Source: Actinomyces sp. oral taxon 448 str. F0400 (GTDB lineage: Bacteria > Actinomycetota > Actinomycetes > Actinomycetales > Actinomycetaceae). From it: a stretch of DNA of 58,292 nt. Positions 17,784-26,093 of this stretch are shown one piece after another. The position numbers and the translations under genes are program-made. The DNA lies in contig NZ_GL985606.1 in NCBI RefSeq assembly GCF_000220835.1, positions 2,543,304 to 2,601,595 of the forward strand, written 5' to 3'. The notes beneath the pieces were generated by a model, which saw nothing but the letters and a program-made list of their open reading frames with translations, was not told where the DNA came from and searched no databases. Every line of letters starts with the position of its first letter. Position 1 is the first letter of the stretch.

Positions 17784-18527
17784 ATGATCGACGCCCTCGC
17801 CCAGGCTCTGCCCTCCACCACTGACTCGGATCGCCCGTGGTTGACGTGGTACTCCCCCGACGAGCGCATCGAGTTGACCGGGCACGTCGTGAGCATGTGG
17901 CAGGCCAAGTGCGCGGGCCTGGTCGCCGCGGAGGTCGGACCGGATGCGACGGTGCATCTGGAGATGACGCCGCACTGGCGGACGGTGACGTGGTGCGCAG
18001 GCGTCTGGCTGACGCGGGGTGCCATCCTTCTGCCTCCCACCGACGGAGCGCTTGTAGAAAAGCTACCAACGACGACTCCCAACCTGTCGGTGACATTCAG
18101 GAATCATTGGTTGTTCCCCCCAGCAGACGTTCAGGTTCTTGTGTCAAAGGAGTCCTTCGCGACGTGCTGGCCGACAGCCCTCCCGCCCCTCGCGCTCGAT
18201 GGAATCGCCGAGGCCATGTCCTACGCCGACCGCTTCGACCCCCTCCCCGCCGAGGGGGACGAACCCGCGCTGCTGGTCGTTCACGACGGCGGGCTGCGCA
18301 CGGTCAGCAGGGACGCCCTGGCGGCCAGCACGCCACGCGCCGCGGCCGAGGCGGCGCGAGCGGCGGGCGCACGGGCCCTCCTGGTCCGGGAGGAGACCAC
18401 TGAGCGGGCGATGCTCGGGGTTCTGGCTGCATGGCAGACGGGGCTGACGGCCCTGCTCGCATCTCCCGACGCCGATGCCTCCCTGATCGCCGCGGCGGTG
18501 CGGCAGGAGGGCGCGGCGGGCGCCTGA
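17784..18527 (+). CDS. TIGR03089 family protein
   Basis: A 247-residue actinobacterial protein of the TIGR03089 family, which resembles a shortened N-terminal part of AMP-binding (acyl-CoA synthetase-like) enzymes. Visible features are PWLTWYSPDERIELTGHVVSMWQAK near the N-terminus (shown in part: WLTWYSPDERIELTG) and a C-terminal stretch RALLVREETTERAMLGVLAA. The ATP-binding signature of full enzymes is not apparent, so catalysis is doubtful. ATG 17784 was chosen over TTG 17772. It is often found near manA and polysaccharide genes in actinobacteria, as here, where it converges with manA. The function is unknown. Confidence 0.78.
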   Translation: MIDALAQALPSTTDSDRPWLTWYSPDERIELTGHVVSMWQAKCAGLVAAEVGPDATVHLEMTPHWRTVTWCAGVWLTRGAILLPPTDGALVEKLPTTTPNLSVTFRNHWLFPPADVQVLVSKESFATCWPTALPPLALDGIAEAMSYADRFDPLPAEGDEPALLVVHDGGLRTVSRDALAASTPRAAAEAARAAGARALLVREETTERAMLGVLAAWQTGLTALLASPDADASLIAAAVRQEGAAGA

Positions 18528-18566
18528 GAGAGCCCTGAGGAGCTCGGCGCCACCACCGCCCCAAGG

Positions 18567-19760
18567 TCAGGGGACGTCGGCCTGAGCGACCACGCCCTCC
18601 CCCTCGATGGTGAGCACGCGCTCGTCGGCGCCGACGAACAGCGCCTGGCCGCACGCGAGCGTCTGTCGACCCGCGGGACTCGTCACCGTCGTCCTCCCCT
18701 GGGTCGCCAACAGGATCCTGGGTCCCCGCCCGGGCACCTGCACCCGGCCGTCCGCCGGGACGACCGTGGTCACGAGCAGCTCGAAATCGTCCACGGGCGC
18801 GTAGTAGGCGCGGGTGGCGTGCGAGAGGTACTCCGGCGCCGGGCGCACCGGCGGGGCGGCGACGTAGTCGACGCAGGCGAGCATCTCGGGCACGTCGACG
18901 TGCTTGCTGGTCAGCCCCGCGCGCAGCACGTTGTCGGAGGAGGCCATGATCTCGACTCCGAGCCCGCTGATGTAGGCGTGCACGCTGCCCGCGGGCACGA
19001 AGAGGGCCTCCCCCGGCTGCAGCGTGACCGGGTTGAGCAGCAGCGCTGCGGCGACCCCGGGGTCTCCCGGGAAGGCACGGGCCATGACGACGGCGTTGGC
19101 GTCCACGCGCGGCGACGGGGACGCCCCCTGGCTGATGCGCGCGGCGATCTCGGCGACGAGCTCATCGATCTCCACAGTCGTGGGACGGGCGTCCTCGGAT
19201 ACCAGGTCGGTGAAGACCTGACGGATGCCGAAGCGGGTGGGATTCAGGCGCAGGGTGCGCCGCATGCGGTGAGCGAGGGCGGAGTCGAGTCCCGCCAGGA
19301 CCTCGGCGGCGCGGCGCGGGGCGCGGAAGCCGGCGACGGCCTCGTAGCGACTGAGCGCCAGGACCATCTCCGGCTTGTGATTGGCGTCCTTGTAGGAACG
19401 GGCGGGATCGTCCAGGGCCAGGCCGGCCTCGTTCTCGAGCTGGAAGCCCTCGGTCGCCTGCTCCAGGGAGGGGTGGACCTGCAGCGACAGCGCCTGGTCG
19501 GGGGCGATGAGCTTGAGGAGGAAGGGCAGCTGGGGACCGAACCGACGGACGACGTCCTCGCCCAGCAGCCGCTGCGGGTCCGCATCGATGAGATCGGTCA
19601 GCGTACGCGGACCAACCGCGAGCCGGGTCGGTCCGCATGGGTGGGAGCCGTACCACTGCTCCGCCCACGGGTGGTTGTCAGGGCGCTCGCCGAGCAGCTC
19701 AGGGATGGCTGTCGTCGAGCCCCAGTCGTATGACTGGCGTGCACCGATGAGTCGTTCCAT
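18567..19760 (-). CDS. manA: Mannose-6-phosphate isomerase, class I
   Basis: A type I phosphomannose isomerase (397 residues) that interconverts mannose-6-phosphate and fructose-6-phosphate, feeding mannose donors. Landmarks are [16 protein letters not shown] at the N-terminus, [15 protein letters not shown], the zinc-site segment [12 protein letters not shown], and [20 protein letters not shown]. The cupin C-terminus has [20 protein letters not shown] with the typical zinc-ligand histidine. ATG 19760 is used; GTG 19769 is in frame just upstream. It is divergent from rmlA with a gap of about 97 bases. Confidence 0.95.
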   Translation of the reverse strand: MERLIGARQSYDWGSTTAIPELLGERPDNHPWAEQWYGSHPCGPTRLAVGPRTLTDLIDADPQRLLGEDVVRRFGPQLPFLLKLIAPDQALSLQVHPSLEQATEGFQLENEAGLALDDPARSYKDANHKPEMVLALSRYEAVAGFRAPRRAAEVLAGLDSALAHRMRRTLRLNPTRFGIRQVFTDLVSEDARPTTVEIDELVAEIAARISQGASPSPRVDANAVVMARAFPGDPGVAAALLLNPVTLQPGEALFVPAGSVHAYISGLGVEIMASSDNVLRAGLTSKHVDVPEMLACVDYVAAPPVRPAPEYLSHATRAYYAPVDDFELLVTTVVPADGRVQVPGRGPRILLATQGRTTVTSPAGRQTLACGQALFVGADERVLTIEGEGVVAQADVP

Positions 19761-19857
19761 AACGCGCACGCTAACCCATAGCCCCGCCCGGCGAGACCGA
19801 CGCGGGGCGAGGGGCTCGACGCGGCGTGGCGCGCCCCGTATGAGTCACACTGTGTCC

Positions 19858-20730
19858 ATGCGAGGCATCATCCTGGCCGGAGGCTCCGGCTCACGACTCA
19901 ACCCGATCACCCTGGGAACCTCCAAGCAGCTCCTGCCGGTCTATGACAAGCCGATGATCTACTACCCGCTGAGCACGCTCATGCTCGCAGGCATCCGGGA
20001 CGTCCTGGTCATCACGACGCCGCACGATGCTCCCGCCTTCCATCGTCTGCTCGGCGATGGGGAGCGCCTGGGGGTGTCCATCTCCTACGCCGTCCAGAAG
20101 GTCCCCGACGGCCTGGCCCGGGCCTTCGTGGTCGGTGCGGAGTTCATCGGCTCCGAGCCGGTCGCCCTGGTCCTGGGCGACAACATCTTCTACGGCCCCG
20201 GTATGGGGACCCGGCTGCGCCGCCACACCCGTCCCGAGGGCGGCATCGTGTACGCCTACCAGGTGGCCGACCCGACGGCCTACGGCGTCGTGGAGTTCGA
20301 CGCCGATTCCCGGGTGGTCTCCATCGAGGAGAAGCCGGTCCGCCCGCGCTCCGACTACGCGATTCCCGGCCTGTACTTCTACGACAACGACGTCGTCGGG
20401 ATCGCTGCGGCCCTCGAGCCGTCGGAGCGCGGCGAGTACGAAATCACCGATGTCAACCGCGCCTACCTGAGAGCGGGCCGCCTGGCGGTCGAGGTCCTCC
20501 CCCGCGGCACCGCCTGGCTGGACACGGGCACCTTCGACTCGTTGGCCGATGCGACCGGCTTCGTGCGCACCGTCGAGCACCGGCAGGGCCTCAACATCGG
20601 CTGCCCCGAGGAGGTCGCCTGGCGCATGGGCTTCATCGACGACGACGGCCTGCGCTCCCGAGCCGAACCGCTGGCCAGGTCGGGCTACGGCCGCTACCTT
20701 CTAGGACTGCTGGACCGCGCTCGGCAGTGA
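19858..20730 (+). CDS. rmlA: Glucose-1-phosphate thymidylyltransferase
   Basis: The first enzyme of dTDP-L-rhamnose synthesis, which joins dTTP and glucose-1-phosphate. It has 290 residues, the normal RmlA length. The nucleotide-binding signature [20 protein letters not shown] begins at residue 3, followed by [29 protein letters not shown] and [11 protein letters not shown] are the catalytic-site landmarks. ATG 19858 gives the canonical N-terminus MRGIILAGG; an in-frame ATG at 19840 would add six residues. The remaining pathway genes are the rmlC-rmlD fusion at 26094-27548 and rmlB at 32319-33320. Confidence 0.97.
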   Translation: MRGIILAGGSGSRLNPITLGTSKQLLPVYDKPMIYYPLSTLMLAGIRDVLVITTPHDAPAFHRLLGDGERLGVSISYAVQKVPDGLARAFVVGAEFIGSEPVALVLGDNIFYGPGMGTRLRRHTRPEGGIVYAYQVADPTAYGVVEFDADSRVVSIEEKPVRPRSDYAIPGLYFYDNDVVGIAAALEPSERGEYEITDVNRAYLRAGRLAVEVLPRGTAWLDTGTFDSLADATGFVRTVEHRQGLNIGCPEEVAWRMGFIDDDGLRSRAEPLARSGYGRYLLGLLDRARQ

Positions 20731-20761
20731 CCAGTGCCTCAGGAGCCCACCTCCCCCTGAG

Positions 20762-20791
20762 TTCATGATTCTTGATCATCTTGTTATGATC
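20762..20791 (+). promoter_or_regulatory. Candidate promoter and overlapping palindromic operator of the lic genes
   Basis: An unusually AT-rich patch lies before the gene at 20824. A candidate -35 box TTCATG (20762-20767), a 17-base spacer and a -10 box TATGAT (20785-20790) form a sigma70-like promoter. A perfect inverted repeat, GATCAT (20774-20779) and ATGATC (20786-20791) around six bases, covers the spacer and the -10 box. This is where a dimeric repressor would block polymerase. The gene product itself begins with a winged-helix domain, so self-regulation is possible (inference). Confidence 0.5.
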
Positions 20792-20823
20792 GAACGCATC
20801 GATCCTCGACAAGAAAGTGAACA

Positions 20824-22650
20824 ATGGTGGAATCGGCCATCGACACGCTCTCACAGCCGCAGTTCGACGTCCTGTACGCCCTCCACCGGGCGGACGCCCC
20901 GCTGACGCAGCGACAGATCCAGGAATCGACCGGGATGTCCCTGGGCGGCGTCAACACCGCCGTGCGCACCTGCGAGGCGGCCGGGTACATCGCCGATCGG
21001 CGCATCACACCGGCCGGCATCGAGGCTCTGGAACCCTATCGGGTCAACAACGCGGTCATCATGGCCGCCGGCCTGTCCCAGCGCTTCGCCCCCATCTCCT
21101 ACGAGCGTCCCAAGGGCATGCTGCGCGTGCGCGGGGAGGTCCTCGTCGAGCGGCAGATCGAGCAGCTGCACGCCGCCGGGATCACGGACATCACCGTCAT
21201 CGTCGGCTACAAGAAGGAGTACTTCTTCCATCTAGCCGACCGATTCGGGGTCGCCATCGCCGTCAACGACGACTACGTGAACCGCAACAACAACGGCTCG
21301 CTGTGGGCGGTGCGCGAGAAGCTGGGCAACACCTACGTGTGCTCCTCCGACGACTACTTCACAACCAATCCCTTCGACTCCCACGTCTACCAGGCCTACT
21401 ACTCGGCCCAGTACGTCGAGGGTCCCACCCAGGAGTGGTGCCTGACCACCGGCCCCGGCGGACGGATCACCGGGGTGACGGTCGGCGGCGCCGACGCCTG
21501 GACGATGCTGGGCCACGTCTACTTCGACCGGGCGTTCTCAACCTCCTTCCGACGCATCCTCGAGGACGTCTATGCGCTGCCCGAGACCGAGCCGAAGCTG
21601 TGGGAATCGATCTACATCGACCACATCAAGGAGCTCGACATGGTCATCCGCCGCTACCCGTCGGGGGTAATCAACGAGTTCGACTCCCTCGATGAAGTCC
21701 GTGGCTTCGACCCCATGTTCATGGAGAACCTCGACTCGGAGATCTTCGAGAACATCTCCGCGGTCCTGGGCTGCCGCAAGAGCGACGTGCACGACTTCTA
21801 CCCGCTCAAGCAGGGCATCACGAACCTCTCATGCCACTTCACCGTGGGCGACGCCGAGGACGCGGCCGAGTACGTCTACCGGCACCCGGGCATCGGAACA
21901 GACAAGATCGTCGACCGCCGCGCCGAGCTCGAAGCTCTGAGCCTGGCCCGGGACCTCGGCATCGACCGCACCTTCGTCACCGGGGACCCCGACAAGGGCT
22001 GGAAGATCTCCCGTTTCATCTCCGACTCGCGGAACCTGGACGCATCCCGTCCCGACGAGCTCGAGCAGGCCATGCGCATGGACAGGAGCCTGCACGAATC
22101 CGGCACCGCGCTGTCCCGGAACTTCGACTTCATCACCGAAGGCATCAAGTACGAGCGGATCCTCAAACAGTACGGCCCCATCGACGTGCCCGGCTACGAC
22201 GAACTGCGCGAGAAGGTCCTGCGCTTGAAGGAGCTCGCCGACGCCGATGGGTTCGCCAAGGCGCCGAGTCACAACGACTTCTTCCCCTTGAACTTCCTCG
22301 TCGACTCCACCGGCCATCTCGATCTCATCGACTGGGAATACGCCGGCATGTCCGACGTCGCCGCCGACTTCGGCACCATGGTGGTGTGCGCCCAGCTCCC
22401 CCGTGAAAAGGCCGACCAGGCGCTCGGGTTCTACTTCGGCCGTACGCCCACCGAGCTCGAGAACCGCCACTTCTGGTCCTACGTGGTCTTCGCCGGCTGG
22501 TGCTGGTACGTGTGGGCTCTGGCCAAGGAGGCCGAAGGCGACGACGTCGGCGAGTGGCTTCTGATCTACTACCGCCACGCCGTCGATCATATCGATCGCC
22601 TCCTGTCCGCCTACGCGCAGGCCGCCGAGCCCGCTGCGCCGTCGGAGTGA
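20824..22650 (+). CDS. Winged-helix / LicC-like cytidylyltransferase / LicA-like choline kinase fusion
   Basis: A three-domain protein of 608 residues. Residues 1-70 form a winged helix (FDVLYALHRADAPLTQRQIQ, then GMSLGGVNTAVRTCEAAGYI). Residues about 74-310 are a nucleotidyltransferase of the LicC type: NAVIMAAGLSQRF, then PKGMLRVRGEVLVERQIEQL. Residues about 315-600 are a choline/ethanolamine kinase-like domain with the Brenner motif SHNDFFPLNFLV and the metal-binding DLIDWEYAG. The expected activities are choline to phosphocholine (kinase) and phosphocholine plus CTP to CDP-choline (transferase). It is followed ten bases later by a LicB-like gene. The N-terminal DNA-binding domain is the odd part and may make the enzyme its own regulator. 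Choline as substrate is inferred from family and neighbours. Confidence 0.9.
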   Translation: MVESAIDTLSQPQFDVLYALHRADAPLTQRQIQESTGMSLGGVNTAVRTCEAAGYIADRRITPAGIEALEPYRVNNAVIMAAGLSQRFAPISYERPKGMLRVRGEVLVERQIEQLHAAGITDITVIVGYKKEYFFHLADRFGVAIAVNDDYVNRNNNGSLWAVREKLGNTYVCSSDDYFTTNPFDSHVYQAYYSAQYVEGPTQEWCLTTGPGGRITGVTVGGADAWTMLGHVYFDRAFSTSFRRILEDVYALPETEPKLWESIYIDHIKELDMVIRRYPSGVINEFDSLDEVRGFDPMFMENLDSEIFENISAVLGCRKSDVHDFYPLKQGITNLSCHFTVGDAEDAAEYVYRHPGIGTDKIVDRRAELEALSLARDLGIDRTFVTGDPDKGWKISRFISDSRNLDASRPDELEQAMRMDRSLHESGTALSRNFDFITEGIKYERILKQYGPIDVPGYDELREKVLRLKELADADGFAKAPSHNDFFPLNFLVDSTGHLDLIDWEYAGMSDVAADFGTMVVCAQLPREKADQALGFYFGRTPTELENRHFWSYVVFAGWCWYVWALAKEAEGDDVGEWLLIYYRHAVDHIDRLLSAYAQAAEPAAPSE

Positions 22651-22660
22651 GGAGCGCATC

Positions 22661-23650
22661 ATGAAGTACGGAGTCTTCAGCGGCATGCTGTGGGGCCTGG
22701 ACACGGTCGTCCTCAGCATGGCCATCCTGCTCGCGCCGTTCCTCGGCTCGGATCAGGCCTCACTGGCGAGCGCATGCCTCCACGACGCCTCCAGCGCGCT
22801 CATCCTCCTGACCTACATGGGGGTGCGCGGCCGGCTGCGGGACACGGCGGCGGCGGTCAGAACGCGCAGCGGCAAGGCCGTCATGCTGGCGGCCCTGCTG
22901 GGCGGGCCGGTCGGCATGACCGGATACCTCATCGCCATCAACAACATCGGACCGGGCTACACGGCGATCATCTCCTCGTTCTACCCGGCGGTCGGTACGC
23001 TGTTCGCCTTCCTCCTGCTGGGGGAGCGCATGCGGTCGCGTCAGATCGTCGCGCTCATGACAGCGCTGGCCGCTGTGATCCTCATCGGCTGGTCGTCCTC
23101 CAGCGCCGAGACCCCGGGGTCGCCGATCATCGGCGTGCTCGCGGCACTGGCGTGCGTGATCGGCTGGGGCTCGGAGGCGGTCCTCCTGGCCTGGGGGATG
23201 AGGGACGAGACCGTCGACAATGAGACAGCGCTCCACATCCGCCAGACCACCTCGGGCCTGACCTACCTGTTCGTCGTGCTCCCCCTGGCAGGCGCGTTCC
23301 GGTTCGCCGTGGGAGCCATCCCCACACCGGCCACCGCCGTCGTCGTCCTCGCGGCGCTGTGCGGAGCGGTGTCCTACCTTTTCTACTACAAGGCCATCGA
23401 TGTCATCGGCGCCTCACGCGGGATGGCTCTGAACATCTCCTATTCCGCATGGGCCGTCGTCTTCGAGCTCGTGCTCCAGGGGTCGGTGCCCTCCATCCTC
23501 CAGATAGTCTGCTGCATCGTCATCCTCGTCGGTACTGTGCTCGCCGCCACCCCCGACTGGAAGGAGCTGATCACCCGCCGTCCGCCGGACGAGACCGGAT
23601 CGCAACAGACCGACCCCAGCGCGGCATCCTCCTCGCCCGTGCGGTCCTGA
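22661..23650 (+). CDS. EamA/DMT-family transporter, LicB-like
   Basis: A polytopic protein of 329 residues with about ten hydrophobic segments in two EamA-type halves; PVGMTGYLIAINNIGPGYTA and SSFYPAVGTLFAFLLLGERM end the first half in typical drug/metabolite-transporter fashion. LicB proteins of phosphocholine loci belong to this superfamily and import choline. The start ATG 22661 lies ten bases after the kinase fusion and has GAGGAG upstream, so the two are one operon. Choline specificity is inferred from the neighbours; the DMT family alone does not show it. Confidence 0.88.
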   Translation: MKYGVFSGMLWGLDTVVLSMAILLAPFLGSDQASLASACLHDASSALILLTYMGVRGRLRDTAAAVRTRSGKAVMLAALLGGPVGMTGYLIAINNIGPGYTAIISSFYPAVGTLFAFLLLGERMRSRQIVALMTALAAVILIGWSSSSAETPGSPIIGVLAALACVIGWGSEAVLLAWGMRDETVDNETALHIRQTTSGLTYLFVVLPLAGAFRFAVGAIPTPATAVVVLAALCGAVSYLFYYKAIDVIGASRGMALNISYSAWAVVFELVLQGSVPSILQIVCCIVILVGTVLAATPDWKELITRRPPDETGSQQTDPSAASSSPVRS

Positions 23651-23667
23651 CCGCGCACCGGATCCGG

Positions 23668-23707
23668 ACCGGGGCGGCCCTCGTCAGTCGGCGTGGGCCG
23701 CCCCGGT
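23668..23707 (+). terminator. Strong 13-bp stem-loop after the licB-like gene
   Basis: ACCGGGGCGGCCC (23668-23680) pairs perfectly with GGGCCGCCCCGGT (23695-23707) around a 14-base loop, starting 17 bases after the stop codon. No T-tract follows (TAGGCC), so it may be a Rho-assisted terminator or a processing/attenuation point between the transporter and the licD-like gene. Confidence 0.55.
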
Positions 23708-23792
23708 TAGGCCGCTGTGAGGATCCTGTGAGAGGATAGTCGCCGGTGCCCCTCGAAGTCGGGGCCGATCGACATCGATGGGAGCCGCACGG

Positions 23793-24665
23793 ATGACGCC
23801 TGATGACAGCGCCGACCCGCAGATGCTGCGCAGGATCCACGTGCTGCTGACGAGAATGCTCGCAGAGCTCGATCGCGTCTGCAGGAGGCTCGAGGTCTCC
23901 TACGCCGCATACGGCGGAACGGCCATCGGCGCGGTCAGGCACAAGGGCTTCATACCCTGGGACGACGATGTCGACGTCCTGATGCCGCGGCGCGACTACG
24001 AGCGATTCCTCAGCCAGGCGCCCGACCTGCTCGGCGAGCGATTCCGGGTGGACAACACCCGCACGATCCGCGACTACCCCTTCATGTTCTCCAAGCTGGT
24101 CCTCAAGGACACGCTGCTGATCCCCGAGTTCGCCAAGGACTCGACCTACCGCATGCCGATCTCCCTCGACATCCTCCCGGTCGACAACGTCCCCGCCTCT
24201 CCGCGCGCCTTCCGCGCCATGAGCCGAAGCACCTGGCTGTGGGGGCGCCTGCTGTTCCTGCGCGGCACGCCCCGGCCCTACCTCATCGGAATCACGGGAC
24301 CGCGACGAACGGCGATCTACGCCGCCACCTCGACCATCCACTGGATCATGCGCGGCCTGGGGATCACCCCCCGCCTCCTCCAGTCCCGCTGGGAGAAGGC
24401 GGCCCGCCGCTACGAGCACGCGGACACCGACCGCATGGCGGACTTCTCCATGCGCGACCCGGAGAACTGGGCGCTGACGAAGGACGAGCTCTTCCCCCTC
24501 ATCGAGGCGCCCTTCGAGGACATCACCGTCATGCTGCCGCACAAGTACGACGTCCTGCTGCGCCGCGGCTACGGCGACTACATGGAGCTGCCACCGCCGG
24601 ACCAGCGCAGGAACCACAAGCCGCACGTTATCGACTTCGGACCCTACGCGAGTACCCTCCCCTGA
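23793..24665 (+). CDS. LicD-family phosphocholine transferase
   Basis: A 290-residue LicD-family protein. The hallmark block is SYAAYGGTAIGAVRHKGFI, followed by PWDDDVDVLMPRRDYERFL, with the acidic DDDVD metal site. LicD proteins move phosphocholine from CDP-choline onto a sugar of a surface glycan, and the CDP-choline enzymes are encoded directly upstream. ATG 23793 was chosen because GGGAG lies about eight bases before it; ATG 23778 is in frame upstream. The target sugar cannot be read from the sequence; the adjacent flippase and rhamnose genes suggest a lipid-linked rhamnose-containing glycan. Confidence 0.93.
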   Translation: MTPDDSADPQMLRRIHVLLTRMLAELDRVCRRLEVSYAAYGGTAIGAVRHKGFIPWDDDVDVLMPRRDYERFLSQAPDLLGERFRVDNTRTIRDYPFMFSKLVLKDTLLIPEFAKDSTYRMPISLDILPVDNVPASPRAFRAMSRSTWLWGRLLFLRGTPRPYLIGITGPRRTAIYAATSTIHWIMRGLGITPRLLQSRWEKAARRYEHADTDRMADFSMRDPENWALTKDELFPLIEAPFEDITVMLPHKYDVLLRRGYGDYMELPPPDQRRNHKPHVIDFGPYASTLP

Positions 24666-24767
24666 GGGAGTTCGCCGCGACGACGCCCCGCGGCGTCCGC
24701 GAGTCACGGCGGCCCGCGCCATCGCCACAGGCCCCGCCCCGGCCCCCCGCCCTCAGGAGACACGAGC

Positions 24768-26048
24768 ATGTCCGCACCGGAGACGTCGCAGGCCCGCGAC
24801 TACTTCTGGAACACCACCGCCTCCCTCATGCTGTCCCTGACGACGGCGGTCCTGCTCCTGGTCGTCAAGCGCACGGCCGGGCTCGAAGCCGCCGGAGTGT
24901 TCACCATCGCCAACACCGTCGGCCAGCAATTCCAGGCCCTGGGCATGTACGAGGTGCGCACGTACCATGTCACCGACACCCGCCACCGATTCTCCTTCGG
25001 CACCTACCTGGCCGCCCGGATCGTGACCGTGGCCGCAATGATCATCGGCATCATCGTGTACGCAGCATTCTCCGCGGACGATCTCATGGCCGCAGTGCTC
25101 ATCGCCATGATCGCCTGCCTGCGCGTATTCGACGCCTCGGAGGACGTCTTCTACTGCGAACTCCAGAGGGTGGGCCGGCTGGACATCGCCGGGAAGGCCT
25201 GCTTCCTGCGCACCCTGGTCACCATCTGCGTCTTCTCCGGGGTGCTCGCGCTCGGCGGAAGCATGCTCATGGCCGCGGTCATCACCCTGATCGCCTCGAC
25301 AATCGCATTGCTGGGCGCCTACCTCCCGCCCGCCGGACGCAGATTCTCCCTGCGTCCCCTGTGGGACCCACGTTCGGTCGGGAAGGTCCTGACGGAGTGC
25401 CTGCCGCTGGCCCTCGCCTCATTCATCGCGCTGTACCTCGCCAATGCGCCGCGGTTCGCCATCGACCGCTATCTCGACAATGCGCGACAGGGCTACTTCG
25501 CGATCATCTTCATGCCGGCCTTCACCATCAATCTGCTCTCCTTCGTCATCTTCCGCCCGCTGCTGACGCAGATGGCCGACCGGTGGGTCGGTGCGGATCG
25601 GTCGGGGTTCACGGCGATCGTCAGACGCGGCCTGCTGGGCACGATCGCCGCCTTCGCGGCGGTCGCACTGGTCACTTACACGGTCGGCGCCCCGATCCTC
25701 CGCTTCGTCTACGGCACGGACGTCTCCGGCTCCATGCTCGAACTCATCGTGCTGGTCACCGGAGGGGCGATGAACGCGGCCAGCGTCATTCTCTACTACG
25801 CGCTGACGACCATGCGGCTCCAGAGACTCGTCTTCGTCGGGTACATGATCGCGGCTGCCGCGATCACCCTCCTATGCTTCCTGCTCGTCCCCGCCCACGC
25901 CCTGCTGGGGGCCTCCCTCGCGTACACGGGGGCGATGACGAGTCTCGTCGCCGTCTTCATGCTGGAGATGTACGTGGCGCTGCGGCGCCGCGGGCCGTCG
26001 TCGAGCGCTCCCAGAAGCTCCAAGCTCCCCGAGGCCTCCGACGCCTGA
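24768..26048 (+). CDS. Wzx-like polysaccharide flippase
   Basis: A 426-residue membrane protein with about 12 hydrophobic segments. It begins with YFWNTTASLMLSLTTAVLLL followed by a short loop and has FAIDRYLDNARQGYFAIIF in the middle, a common pattern in oligosaccharide flippases (MOP/MATE superfamily). It would flip an undecaprenyl-linked repeat unit across the membrane. The start has GGAGACACGAGC upstream. It follows the licD-like gene by about 100 bases on the same strand, which suggests that the decorated unit is exported by this protein. Confidence 0.87.
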   Translation: MSAPETSQARDYFWNTTASLMLSLTTAVLLLVVKRTAGLEAAGVFTIANTVGQQFQALGMYEVRTYHVTDTRHRFSFGTYLAARIVTVAAMIIGIIVYAAFSADDLMAAVLIAMIACLRVFDASEDVFYCELQRVGRLDIAGKACFLRTLVTICVFSGVLALGGSMLMAAVITLIASTIALLGAYLPPAGRRFSLRPLWDPRSVGKVLTECLPLALASFIALYLANAPRFAIDRYLDNARQGYFAIIFMPAFTINLLSFVIFRPLLTQMADRWVGADRSGFTAIVRRGLLGTIAAFAAVALVTYTVGAPILRFVYGTDVSGSMLELIVLVTGGAMNAASVILYYALTTMRLQRLVFVGYMIAAAAITLLCFLLVPAHALLGASLAYTGAMTSLVAVFMLEMYVALRRRGPSSSAPRSSKLPEASDA

Positions 26049-26093
26049 GCGCTGCCCGGCGATACGGATCACCCCGGGGCGGGAAAGGGCGTA

